The position numbers and the translations under genes are program-made. From the NCBI GenBank assembly GCA_020466095.1, contig CM035806.1, positions 66,951,589 through 67,015,588 of the forward strand: DNA of 64,000 bases. The letters run 5' to 3'. The notes beneath the pieces were generated by a model. It ran no database searches and was not told the origin of the DNA. It worked only from the letters and a program-made list of their open reading frames with translations. The stretch is from Chlorops oryzae. Lineage: Eukaryota; Arthropoda; Insecta; Diptera; Chloropidae. How positions within the stretch are numbered: the first letter of the stretch is position 1; each line of letters opens with the position of its first letter. This document shows positions 31,400 through 42,921 of the stretch, in pieces.

Positions 31400-33740
31400 T
31401 GTTTTCTTTTCAGCAATTTAATACAAACGTCTTTACTAATAAGTCAAAAAAGTAAACTTTAAACAAGTAACGCTACGCAGAAAGTAAGAACGATGCAATG
31501 AGGCTATTTCAACTTTACACTTTAAAAAGCACATTTTCGTAGCTGTCAAGATAGACAATTGAAAAAATGCGGTTTGCGTCAACCCACCCTCTTGGAATTT
31601 TTGTCATTATTAAACGAAGGTACCCTCTTGCTAATTGCATAGAAATGATTTTGATTGCAATATTAATAGCACAGAAATGGTGCGATAAGTCATTGATAAA
31701 TGAGTGAGGCTATCCTGTCTTTACGGAGTGTATGTTTTAAGACGACGCAATGTTGAGAAAGACCTTTCATTTGTAGCAGTAGTGACGGGTAAAATTGCCA
31801 TTATGCGGAGGATTTGATGGATGTTCGGAAATGCATCTGCATTGCAAATATCAAGCGCATCAAGTGAATTTTTTATATCTATTCCAGAAATTCGCCGATG
31901 CCAAAGTTGAACTTCACTGATCCAGAAGTTAGGACTATCATTGTGCAAGATAGAAGAGTATTGTGTAAATAATTGAACACAAGACTCTACATTGAGTGCT
32001 TTCATTTTATTTGGGAACAGGCAATCGAAATTTGATAGGATATTGCGATGATTGAGGAACCTGTCATGAAGATGAGCGATGAAAGTATCAAGGTATGGTA
32101 CGTATATGGTTATGCGAAAGTAATCTTCAACTGAATCAGTGACGATGTTGTTGCGATGTGTTTGTTTCGCAGTTAACCGAGGCTTTCGCAATTCGATATC
32201 ATGCTCCTTGCCGACGGTGTACGCCTTCTCAAAAATTTCTCGGAAATATTCAGAAGCTCTCTCTCTTCTTTCGAGCAATTCTTTTCTTGCAGCATCAGCT
32301 AACTCAACAACTTCTGCAAGATCTTGACTTTTTGCTTGAATTATCCGACTCAGAGACAAGGTCAAAGAATGTACCAAGCTCAAAGAGAACATGGAAATCT
32401 GAAAATGTGGTGTCTTTATAGCTGCGAGTAATTGAAAAGCTGCAGATGAAGTCGTGGAGTCCTTCCAAGTTGTCGAAATTAATTCGAGGGCACAAATAAC
32501 TGCTGCTTGTAAATGTAAATAAGTCTCAACGGACTCGTGTTGTTCCACCCATCTTGTTGCACAAAATTTTTTTAATTTCTTCACCCTGTCTTCGTTCAAA
32601 TTTTTATCTTCGGCAATTGCATTTTGTAGAGCAAGCTGGCGTTTTGGGTAAACGAAAAAGTTTTGGATGGCCTGAAGAGTTCCCAAGCTGTTTTTAATTG
32701 CGGTAACATTACAAGCAGAGCTGACCGCCAGGTTAAAGCTGTGAGCAGCACAATGCGAATAAAGCGCGAGTGGATAATTATTTCTTACGAAAGCCTGAGC
32801 TCCATGAAATTCGCCGCTCATTGCTTTTGCCCCATCATATCCTTGCCCAAAAAGGTAAGTGCAATCGAGTCCAGAAGTTCTTAAGAAATCAATCAAAACA
32901 TTTGCTATGCCTTTCCCAGTAAATTCCTCAATAGGAAGGAAGCACAAAAAATCTTCGCAAATGGTTAAATTGGCATCGATTTCATCTAAGTATCGAATGC
33001 AAATTGAAACTTGCTCCACTCCACCGATATCTGGCGTGTCATCTCCAAGCAAAGAAAATCCCTTCGATTTGTTGATTTTATCGATGTTGAAATTACAATT
33101 ATACTTGTGACAAAGAGAGATTATTTCATTTTGAATTCGGTTGCTTATGTACATAGCGTTTTTCGGTGCTTGTTTAAGGACATCTGCCAAGTTTATATTA
33201 TTTTTTGCTTGTAACCTTAACAGTGCTCTGAAATTGCCATCATTGACCGCAGGAGAATCTTCATGTTCATCTGGACAAATAAATTTATATTGAAATCGAA
33301 TTGATTTCGAATGTTTTTATTTGGATCGCATTTCCTTATTTGGATCACTTACCTCAATTGAAATTTCTGCCGGAGAATTTTCAAATTTCTAGGTGCTAAT
33401 AGTCTATCATGAAAAATTTCTATCAAAGTACAAAAATTAAAATGGGAACTATTTGGAGTATTTGCCAATTATTTTATATCAAGTATTTGCACGAGTTGCC
33501 GAGTACGCGACAGCTCACGCAATTCTTCTTGCATCAGCTTGGCCCATTGTGCGAAATTTCCTTTTTCGTTTTATATATAATATTTATAATTCTTATTCTC
33601 AATGGGGGGGGGGTTTTAACACCCAAAACCCCCCCCGTGCGCACGGGCCTGGTCTATTTCATAACACCATTTGAAACAGATATTGATTTCAATTCTGATT
33701 CTGATTCAATTCTGTGTCAGTTTCCATAACAGCCCCGATT

Positions 33741-34561
33741 TCTTATACAACTTCGAAGTCAATTCAGCATTAAGCCCGGATCCCACTATCTGCGCAATGC
33801 GCCGATTTTTGTCCTAATCAATGCGCCGATAGTGTGAACGAAATTTTTGTAATGATTTTTGTCCCAATTTTATTGCTCCCCGATAACTGCTTGATAATAT
33901 GCGACTATAATGTGAGCCTCAACAGTGATTGTGGAAATTTTTGAAATTTGTGCCGATCTGGCCCAATAAAATCAGTGCAGATTGTATTACTTGCGCAGAT
34001 ACTGGGATCCCAGCTTAATACGATTCTATATTTATTCAAATACGAGATTTTTTGATTGAATAAATGTGAGTAAAATATTTTTGTATGATTAAATCAATAA
34101 AAACTTGATTTTTGCCGTTCTCTGCTGTGGAGCATAATCAGTTGTGGAAAACTCGATTTTTTTTTTGTGTTTTAGAGTTTTCGATAATTCGAATTTGTAG
34201 AAAGAATATGTTATATTAAAAAATAATCTCTTTGCCTTTTTAATAGTGCATAAAGTAAAACAATACCGTTATTATATCACCTACTGAACACACGATCCCT
34301 TATTAAAAACAAAACCCGTAAGAATATCTATATACGGATACATACATTTTTTCTACATACATGCATACATATGTATCTGAGAGTGTAAATATATCCTTTT
34401 CACTTTTTGACTGATAACCCCATTGTTGTGCGCTCCACAAACATTTAACAGCATTAAGCACTTAGTGGATGTAACTAAAGGAGTCTCCATAATCGACTAA
34501 GCTCTATTATCCTCTTATCACGATACGCGGAACAAATCCTGAGAGAAATTTATAGCCAGCG
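33741..34561. other. Unrecognised sequence, 3' part of the 4.6-kb duplicated unit
   Basis: AT-rich with no domain. GCAATGCGCCGAT repeats at about 33795 and 33819. It ends TAGCCAGCG at the duplication junction. Confidence 0.5.
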
Positions 34562-37500
34562 TCATGCAACAAAGAAACCCTTCGAGGTTTAGAAAAAAAG
34601 TCTTCCAAAATCGTTTCCACGTCAATTTCAACCTCACGATGTATATTCTGTGAGACTAGGCCATTTAGTCGATCTTCAGACATAGTCGATCTGATGTACA
34701 CTCCGTAAAGACAGGATAGCCTCACTCATTTATCAATGACTTATCGCACCATTTCTGTGCTATTAATATTGCAATCAAAATCATTTCTATGCAATTAGCA
34801 AGAGGGTACCTTCGTTTAATAATGACAAAAATTCCAAGAGGGTGGGTTGACGCAAACCGCATTTTTTCAATTGTCTATCTTGACAGCTACGAAAATGTGC
34901 TTTTTAAAGTGTAAAGTTGAAATAGCCTCATCGCATCGTTCTTACTTTCTGCGTAGCGTTACTTGTTTAAAGTTTACTTTTTTGACTTATTAGTAAAGAC
35001 GTTTGTATTAAATTGCTGAAAAGAAAACAATGGGAAGGAAATCATCGCTAAATGCATCAGAAATTGCGAAAATTAAAGCCTATCACGACGAAGGACTTTC
35101 AAACCGTGCCATAGCCCAAAAAATTGGTCGAAGTCCAAAAGTTGTAAACAATTTTTTAAAAGCTCCTTTGGAATACAAAAAACGCTATAAAGGGAACACG
35201 GTTGGAAAGCTTTCGCCGCAGGACAAACGAAAAATCGCTCGTATTGCATCAAATTCGTCAATGTCTTTAAAGAAGATTGGAGCTGCAGCTGGAGTAGACG
35301 TCAGCAAAGTAACCATAAGTAACGTTATTAAAGCTACAGGAACATTAAAGCGTCGAAAACTCCAGATGAAACCACCTCTGAATGCCACACACAAGGTTAA
35401 AAGACTCCAATTTGCCAACTTATTGCACCCCACACCATAACTCCTCCTTCTCTGCTGTGATGACGGCTTAAAAATTTTTGTTCTTTGCGTATGTCATGGA
35501 AATAATAATTAAAACCATCAGGCCCGTCCAGGTTGAAGCGTTTTTCGTCAGAAAAAATCACTTTGCGCCAATCATTATCGTTTTGCGTTTGTTGTACAAT
35601 CCACGGCATATGATCTTTGGCAAATTGGAGTCTTTTAACCTTGTGTGTGGCATTCAGAGGTGGTTTCTTCTGGAGTTTTCGACGCTTTAATGTTCCTGTA
35701 GCTTTAATAACGTTACTTATGGTTACTTTGCTGACGTCTACTCCAGCTGCAGCTCCAATCTTCTTTAAAGACATTGACGAATTTGATGCAATACGAGCGA
35801 TTTTTCGTTTGTCCTGCGGCGAAAGCTTTCCAACCGTGTTCCCTTTATAGCGTTTTTTGTATTCCAAAGGAGCTTTTAAAAAATTGTTTACAACTTTTGG
35901 ACTTCGACCAATTTTTTGGGCTATGGCACGGTTTGAAAGTCCTTCGTCGTGATAGGCTTTAATTTTCGCAATTTCTGATGCATTTAGCGATGATTTCCTT
36001 CCCATTGTTTTCTTTTCAGCAATTTAATACAAACGTCTTTACTAATAAGTCAAAAAAGTAAACTTTAAACAAGTAACGCTACGCAGAAAGTAAGAACGAT
36101 GCAATGAGGCTATTTCAACTTTACACTTTAAAAAGCACATTTTCGTAGCTGTCAAGATAGACAATTGAAAAAATGCGGTTTGCGTCAACCCACCCTCTTG
36201 GAATTTTTGTCATTATTAAACGAAGGTACCCTCTTGCTAATTGCATAGAAATGATTTTGATTGCAATATTAATAGCACAGAAATGGTGCGATAAGTCATT
36301 GATAAATGAGTGAGGCTATCCTGTCTTTACGGAGTGTATGTTTTAAGACGACGCAATGTTGAGAAAGACCTTTCATTTGTAGCAGTAGTGACGGGTAAAA
36401 TTGCCATTATGCGGAGGATTTGATGGATGTTCGGAAATGCATCTGCATTGCAAATATCAAGCGCATCAAGTGAATTTTTTATATCTATTCCAGAAATTCG
36501 CCGATGCCAAAGTTGAACTTCACTGATCCAGAAGTTAGGACTATCATTGTGCAAGATAGAAGAGTATTGTGTAAATAATTGAACACAAGACTCTACATTG
36601 AGTGCTTTCATTTTATTTGGGAACAGGCAATCGAAATTTGATAGGATATTGCGATGATTGAGGAACCTGTCATGAAGATGAGCGATGAAAGTATCAAGGT
36701 ATGGTACGTATATGGTTATGCGAAAGTAATCTTCAACTGAATCAGTGACGATGTTGTTGCGATGTGTTTGTTTCGCAGTTAACCGAGGCTTTCGCAATTC
36801 GATATCATGCTCCTTGCCGACGGTGTACGCCTTCTCAAAAATTTCTCGGAAATATTCAGAAGCTCTCTCTCTTCTTTCGAGCAATTCTTTTCTTGCAGCA
36901 TCAGCTAACTCAACAACTTCTGCAAGATCTTGACTTTTTGCTTGAATTATCCGACTCAGAGACAAGGTCAAAGAATGTACCAAGCTCAAAGAGAACATGG
37001 AAATCTGAAAATGTGGTGTCTTTATAGCTGCGAGTAATTGAAAAGCTGCAGATGAAGTCGTGGAGTCCTTCCAAGTTGTCGAAATTAATTCGAGGGCACA
37101 AATAACTGCTGCTTGTAAATGTAAATAAGTCTCAACGGACTCGTGTTGTTCCACCCATCTTGTTGCACAAAATTTTTTTAATTTCTTCACCCTGTCTTCG
37201 TTCAAATTTTTATCTTCGGCAATTGCATTTTGTAGAGCAAGCTGGCGTTTTGGGTAAACGAAAAAGTTTTGGATGGCCTGAAGAGTTCCCAAGCTGTTTT
37301 TAATTGCGGTAACATTACAAGCAGAGCTGACCGCCAGGTTAAAGCTGTGAGCAGCACAATGCGAATAAAGCGCGAGTGGATAATTATTTCTTACGAAAGC
37401 CTGAGCTCCATGAAATTCGCCGCTCATTGCTTTTGCCCCATCATATCCTTGCCCAAAAAGGTAAGTGCAATCGAGTCCAGAAGTTCTTAAGAAATCAATC

Positions 37501-37959
37501 AAAACATTTGCTATGCCTTTCCCAGTAAATTCCTCAATAGGAAGGAAGCACAAAAAATCTTCGCAAATGGTTAAATTGGCATCGATTTCATCTAAGTATC
37601 GAATGCAAATTGAAACTTGCTCCACTCCACCGATATCTGGCGTGTCATCTCCAAGCAAAGAAAATCCCTTCGATTTGTTGATTTTATCGATGTTGAAATT
37701 ACAATTATACTTGTGACAAAGAGAGATTATTTCATTTTGAATTCGGTTGCTTATGTACATAGCGTTTTTCGGTGCTTGTTTAAGGACATCTGCCAAGTTT
37801 ATATTATTTTTTGCTTGTAACCTTAACAGTGCTCTGAAATTGCCATCATTGACCGCAGGAGAATCTTCATGTTCATCTGGACAAATAAATTTATATTGAA
37901 ATCGAATTGATTTCGAATGTTTTTATTTGGATCGCATTTCCTTATTTGGATCACTTACC
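34562..37959 (-). pseudogene. hAT transposase, duplicated copy lacking its C-terminal end
   Basis: Same protein as at 29940-33353, again split by a Tc1-like element (34699-36336). The main part is 36339-37876. The C-terminal tail now runs through the duplication junction into unrelated residues (AGYKFLSGFVPRIV) instead of the original end. The likely intron is at 37877-37958. Confidence 0.85.
34699..36336. mobile_element. Palindromic Tc1-like element, unit 2
   Basis: Duplicate of 30093-31730, with transposase fragments at 35030-35440 (+) and 35397-36005 (-). It arose by the tandem duplication, not by transposition, because the flanks are copied too. Confidence 0.9.
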
Positions 37960-39166
37960 TCAATTGAAATTTCTGCCGGAGAATTTTCAAATTTCTAGGT
38001 GCTAATAGTCTATCATGAAAAATTTCTATCAAAGTACAAAAATTAAAATGGGAACTATTTGGAGTATTTGCCAATTATTTTATATCAAGTATTTGCACGA
38101 GTTGCCGAGTACGCGACAGCTCACGCAATTCTTCTTGCATCAGCTTGGCCCATTGTGCGAAATTTCCTTTTTCGTTTTATATATAATATTTATAATTCTT
38201 ATTCTCAATGGGGGGGGGTTTTAACACCCAAAACCCCCCCCGTGCGCACGGGCCTGGTCTATTTCATAACACCATTTGAAACAGATATTGATTTCAATTC
38301 TGATTCTGATTCAATTCTGTGTCAGTTTCCATAACAGCCCCGATTTCTTATACAACTTCGAAGTCAATTCAGCATTAAGCCCGGATCCCACTATCTGCGC
38401 AATGCGCCGATTTTTGTCCTAATCAATGCGCCGATAGTGTGAACGAAATTTTTGTAATGATTTTTGTCCCAATTTTATTGCTCCCCGATAACTGCTTGAT
38501 AATATGCGACTATAATGTGAGCCTCAACAGTGATTGTGGAAATTTTTGAAATTTGTGCCGATCTGGCCCAATAAAATCAGTGCAGATTGTATTACTTGCG
38601 CAGATACTGGGATCCCAGCTTAATACGATTCTATATTTATTCAAATACGAGATTTTTTGATTGAATAAATGTGAGTAAAATATTTTTGTATGATTAAATC
38701 AATAAAAACTTGATTTTTGCCGTTCTCTGCTGTGGAGCATAATCAGTTGTGGAAAACTCGATTTTTTTTTTGTGTTTTAGAGTTTTCGATAATTCGAATT
38801 TGTAGAAAGAATATGTTATATTAAAAAATAATCTCTTTGCCTTTTTAATAGTGCATAAAGTAAAACAATACCGTTATTATATCACCTACTGAACACACGA
38901 TCCCTTATTAAAAACAAAACCCGTAAGAATATCTATATACGGATACATACATTTTTTCTACATACATGCATACATATGTATCTGAGAGTGTAAATATATC
39001 CTTTTCACTTTTTGACTGATAACCCCATTGTTGTGCGCTCCACAAACATTTAACAGCATTAAGCACTTAGTGGATGTAACTAAAGGAGTCTCCATAATCG
39101 ACTAAGCTCTATTATCCTCTTATCACGATACGCGGAACAAATCCTGAGAGAAATTTATAGCCAGCG

Positions 39167-40666
39167 TCAAGAAAGTAGTAAAAAAAGAAACCATAAAAAA
39201 AAAAAGACAAAAAAGGGCAAAAGATGCTTGCTGCTAAAATTGCACATAATAAATCAAAGGAATAAGATAAATAGAAGCAAAAAAAGGAGGAAATAAATAC
39301 GAAAACGAAAAAAAGAAATTCCACACCAAGGACAATGGCATGTACGCAATGTGGACAATGGTAACTCCTGAAAAGGCGCTTACTATCAACTTCGTTACTG
39401 AACCGACTGAAGTGGATGTGAATGTATATGCTTCAGATTCAGTGCAACAAGTTTATCAGAGGAGAAGACGGCAGCCTACATTCGAAAGCTTCATTATCCT
39501 GCGGCGGCACAGCGTCCCGATACAACATACTCGGCTCGTATTCGCTCAACGTCGCGAATTTCCCCTTCGGATAAACGACTTGCTTTCTTATCCGAGTGCT
39601 CTCATTGGTGCTTGGCACCAAATGAAAGCATATGCTGCCCAAATAGGGGCACGCCCCTTCTCGAGTTAAGGTGCGCAGGATTCCAATGAAGCAAAGAAAT
39701 ACAAGCGAATTGTTTTAAGGATTGGAGGTGAAGAGTTTTGAATGGTTCCTAATAATTATGTAGGTAATTGCTTTGAGAAAATATGCGTATGTATCTATGT
39801 ATGGGTATCTACGGTACGTGCTGATTTGGTAAGTAAAATTTTTTTTTTTATTTATTTATTTATTCTTAAGGTCAAATTTCGAAGAATATGGTTCAAGGTC
39901 TGAATGGGTACTCCTTTTGTACATCGTGTGAAAATAAATTTGGAAGATTCCGTATGACACTCCGTTGGTTAGTCCCAAAATTGCAGTGTTCTTCAACTTC
40001 AACGACTTTTTTCTTGATTTTGTGCCCAAAAGCATTGTGATGTCAAGCCCTTTTATCCTGTCTTAAATGTTTTGCTGGTTTTGTTTTTTTGTTTCAGACA
40101 AAAGATCTTAATGGACTGTACCAGCTACATTGTAGCGATATCATGGATGTTTCCTTTATTGATTGAAAAGTCATTCATTATTTTATTTGTTCTTATTTGT
40201 TCTTGTTAAGAGTGAGCCATGTCAATCCGGATTAAGTGCACGTCAACAACTAACTCACTCTTTTTTCAAACTTATGCTTAAAGCTAAATACCTAAGCGAG
40301 GGCAGCGCTCGTGGTTGCCAAGCCGAGCTAAGAGTGATAAGCCAGCGCATAAAAGAAGTATCGAGTTGCGTCTGAAGCCTATCTTGAAAATAGTTCTGTG
40401 GGGACAAATTTTAAGTTGCCTAAGCATTGTTGCCATTACGAACACTACAACATACTTGAACCTTGAAACTTCAGTCAGTCCCTTATGCTACCAGTACTGG
40501 TTCCTCATAATTCCATTTCTAACTCGCATTCAACTGGCCTTTTTTACATGGGCCCCGTCATTGGAGAAGGACCGGTCTGACAAACGGCTGACCGTAGGTC
40601 ACACAAAAGTGTGTCAATTATCGTAATTTTGTCTGGTTTTAGGCTAGCCAAAAAATTAAAATATAA
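39167..40666. other. Unrecognised region with weak coding hints
   Basis: 39170-39320 is purine-rich (GAAA, AAAAAGACAAAAAAGGG). An open frame at 39340-39669 (109 codons, +, starting MYAMWTMVTPEKALTIN) has no domain I recognise. CATAAAAG near 40349 followed by TCGAGTTGCG could be a core promoter or part of an old LTR. None of this is firm. Confidence 0.3.
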
Positions 40667-41719
40667 AACAAGTAAGAAAGCTAAAGTCGGTCAAACCCGA
40701 CTTTGAAATACCCAGCGTCCCGACGTTATGAGCACACTATGTTTTGCTTCTCTATTTATGGGCGTGGCAGTGGGAGGGCTACATAAATTATTTCCCTACA
40801 CCTTTCAATCGCCTTGGTGGACCTATGTTGCGAATTTGAAGCTTCTACGCCTTTTATTTCGGAAGTTACGAAAAATCTTCATTTGTAGGCGTGGCAGTGG
40901 GCGGGCCAAATAAAATTTTTTCCTACACCTTTCATTCGCCTTGGTGAACCTATGTTGCGAATTTGAAGCTTCTATGCCTTTTACTTCGGAAGTTACGAAA
41001 ATTCTCCATTTGTGGGCGTGGAAGTTTGCGGGCTACATAAGTTTTTGTTCCTACACCTTTCATTCGCCTTGGTGAACCTATGTTGCGAATTTGAAGCGTC
41101 TACGGCTATTAATTCGGAAGTTACGAAAAATCTCCATTTGTGGGCGTGGCAGTGGGCGGGCCATATAAATTTTTTTCCTACACCTTTCATTCGCCTTGGT
41201 CAACCTATGTTGCAAATTTGAAGCTTCTACGCCTTTTACTTCACAAGTTACGATAAGCCCTTATTTGTGGGCGTGGCTCACGGAGGGCGGCGTCCATTTT
41301 TTTCCAGGATATGTCCCTTTTCGTAGTTTACCAGTACACCAAATATCAATGGAATGTGTTGAGTGGTTCGCAAGTTACAAGCATTTTACTGCAAACACAT
41401 TATATTCATTTGTGGGCGTGGAAGTGGGCGGATGTCTCCCATTTTTACTTAGGATCATACTCGGATCCCGATATACCTGTGTGCCAAATTTTGACTTGAT
41501 TGGTCCAGCCGTTTCGGAGGAGATCCGACCACGGACGGACGGACGGACGGACGGACAGACGGACAGACGGACGGACGGACGGACAGACGGACATGTCTAA
41601 ATCGATTCAGTTTTTGATCCTGATCATTTCTATGTATATATGTCTATATCTCCGGAGCTTAGTTCTCCCTGTTACAAGATTCGCACAAAACTAATATACC
41701 CCTCTTACGCTGGGTATAA
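40667..41719 (-). repeat. Family A repeat, copy 3 (longest)
   Basis: Runs from AAACAAGTAAGAAAGCTAAA to CTTACGCTGGGTATAAA. It has at least four ~127-bp direct repeats with CATTTGTGGGCGTGGCAGTG and CGCCTTGGTGAACCTATGTT, then a GGAC/AGAC microsatellite at about 41534-41590 and CATGTCTAAATCGATTCAG. Confidence 0.82.
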
Positions 41720-41999
41720 AAACCCATTTCTTATTTGATTTTCCAAGTTAATGAAAGTGTCATTTACACAGACTACTCTTAAACCAACCCGTTTATTACC
41801 GACCTCCGGCTGGCCGACTTTGATGGAGGAAACTCCCATAATATAACCGGAAGGAGTTGAACCGGTCAAAGGCCAGTCTGCCTTAGGAAATTGACCAGCT
41901 CATTACTGCAGGGCTTCCTCTGTTTGCGGTAGTATTTCACTGGAACTAAGTATGTAAGTTAATGAGGGTTATTATACTTATGTAAAATAATACAGTTTA

Positions 42000-42921
42000 A
42001 ACAAGTAAGGGTGTTATAGTCAGGCAAGCCTGACAATAAAATACCCGACACAGAGACACATGTTTAAATAATTTTTTTTACCACGCCCAAAAACAGGACC
42101 ACTAAGTAAGAATATTCAAGAGGTTTTTAAGGCTATTAGGGGCCCAATATACCGACTTTTGTCAAATTTCTTTATGAAAACCATCCCTTTTCCACGCCCA
42201 CTTTTCCACTTTTTTTGCAATTCTAATCTGAGGCTTAAATATACGCTCAAATTCTAAGTTTCATTGAAATATTTCGAAAAAGTCCGATTTTGAGGCAGTT
42301 TTGGGATTTTTGTGACGACCCTAGTACTGGAGGTACCCTTAATAATGGACCGACCAGGGAAATTTTTTGGGAGTATGTTTACGACTTCAAAGGAAGCATA
42401 AGTGCCAAATTTCGTTTAAGTCCCATTTGAATTTCGGGTGTAGGGGACAATTTTGAAAAAACGCCCTTATGCCACGCCCACTATAAAAATTTTTGGAAAT
42501 CGTATTACTTGCCTTGAAACATGTTCAAATATCGAATTTCATCAAAATATGTTGAAAAACTTCGATTTTAGAGCAGTTTTTGTGATTTTCGTAACAGACC
42601 CTAGTACTGGAGGTACCCCTAAAAATGGTCCGATCGGGTCCATTCTCGAACTTGTTCTTACTCATGTCCCCGTGAGCATGCATACCAAATTTCATCAGGA
42701 TAGCTCAACTTTTTCGATAAGATAACTGTATACAGACAGACGGACAGACAGACGGACAGACAGACGGACAGACAGACGGACGGACATGTCTAAATCGAAT
42801 CTCCTGGTGACGCTGGTCATTTCTATATATATTTTGTATGGTCTATCTCGACTGGTTCTGGGTGTTACACACAACCACACAAACGCAATATACCCTCGAC
42901 ACAGAGTGTGTCGGGTATAAA
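42000..42921 (+). repeat. Family B repeat, copy 3
   Basis: Complete: AAACAAGTAAGGGTGTTATA, hairpin GTCAGGCAAGCCTGAC, CCCGACACAGAGACACATG, two GTACTGGAGGTACC blocks, an (ACAG/ACGG)n run at 42731-42784, CATGTCTAAATCGAATCTCC and the terminal TACCCTCGACACAGAG/GTGTCGGGTATAA. Confidence 0.82.

Larger units (their letters stand above)
30093..31730. mobile_element. Palindromic Tc1-like element (inverted duplication), unit 1
   Basis: TA target duplication at 30091-30092 and 31731-31732; ends CACTCCGTAAAGACAGGATA. Arms of 720 bp (30093-30812 and 31011-31730) are reverse complements with only about two mismatches; the spacer is 198 bp. Both arms carry the same 5' part of a Tc1 transposase gene, facing inwards. 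Confidence 0.9.
29940..33353 (-). pseudogene. hAT transposase (ZMYM1/P52rIPK-like), split by a Tc1 insertion
   Basis: The main part (31733-33270, minus) reads GNFRALLRLQAKNNINLADV, SNRIQNEIISLC, GYDGAKAMSGEFHGAQ, HCAAHSFNLAVSSACN, CATRWVEQHESVETYLHL and near the C-terminus ILPVTTATNERSFSTLRRLK, the hAT dimerisation signature. The frame is cut at a TA dinucleotide by the Tc1-like element. Beyond it (30092 down to 29940) the protein resumes as IRSTMSEDRLNGL and ends at a TGA. An intron is likely at 33271-33352 (GTAAGT to CAG on the minus strand), with an upstream exon starting farther right. The enzyme is therefore inactivated only by the nested insertion. Confidence 0.88.
29834..33651 (-). mobile_element. 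hAT transposon with 8-bp target duplication, interrupted by a Tc1-like element
   Basis: Terminal inverted repeats CAGGCCCGTGCGCA and TGCGCACGGGCCTG. GTCTATTT is duplicated at 29826-29833 and 33652-33659. The uninterrupted target reads exactly as in R1 copy 1. The transposase is on the minus strand. A 1,638-bp Tc1-like element is inserted at 30093-31730. Confidence 0.92.
28865..33740 (-). mobile_element. Repeat R1, copy 2 (reverse), split by a SINE and a hAT element
   Basis: Reverse-oriented R1 sequence runs 28865-28902, 29163-29833 and 33660-33740, ending TTTCCATAACAGCCCCGATT. Removing the SINE (28903-29150) and the hAT element (29834-33651) restores continuity with copy 1, which fixes the insertion order. 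Confidence 0.75.
34562..39166. repeat. Second copy of a 4.6-kb tandem duplication (first copy 29956-34561)
   Basis: The sequence repeats 29956-34561 at an offset of 4,606 bp; the only difference I found is one G fewer in a G-run near 38211 (offset 4,605 afterwards). The junction shows TCA microhomology: TTTCATGCAAC (left), GCGTCATGCAAC (junction) and GCGTCAAGAAAG (right). The copy lacks the left hAT end. Confidence 0.93.

Noticed and set aside
41534..41590. GGAC/AGAC microsatellite as an independent locus feature
   Set aside because: The same run sits at the same position in every family A and B copy, so it is part of those repeats.
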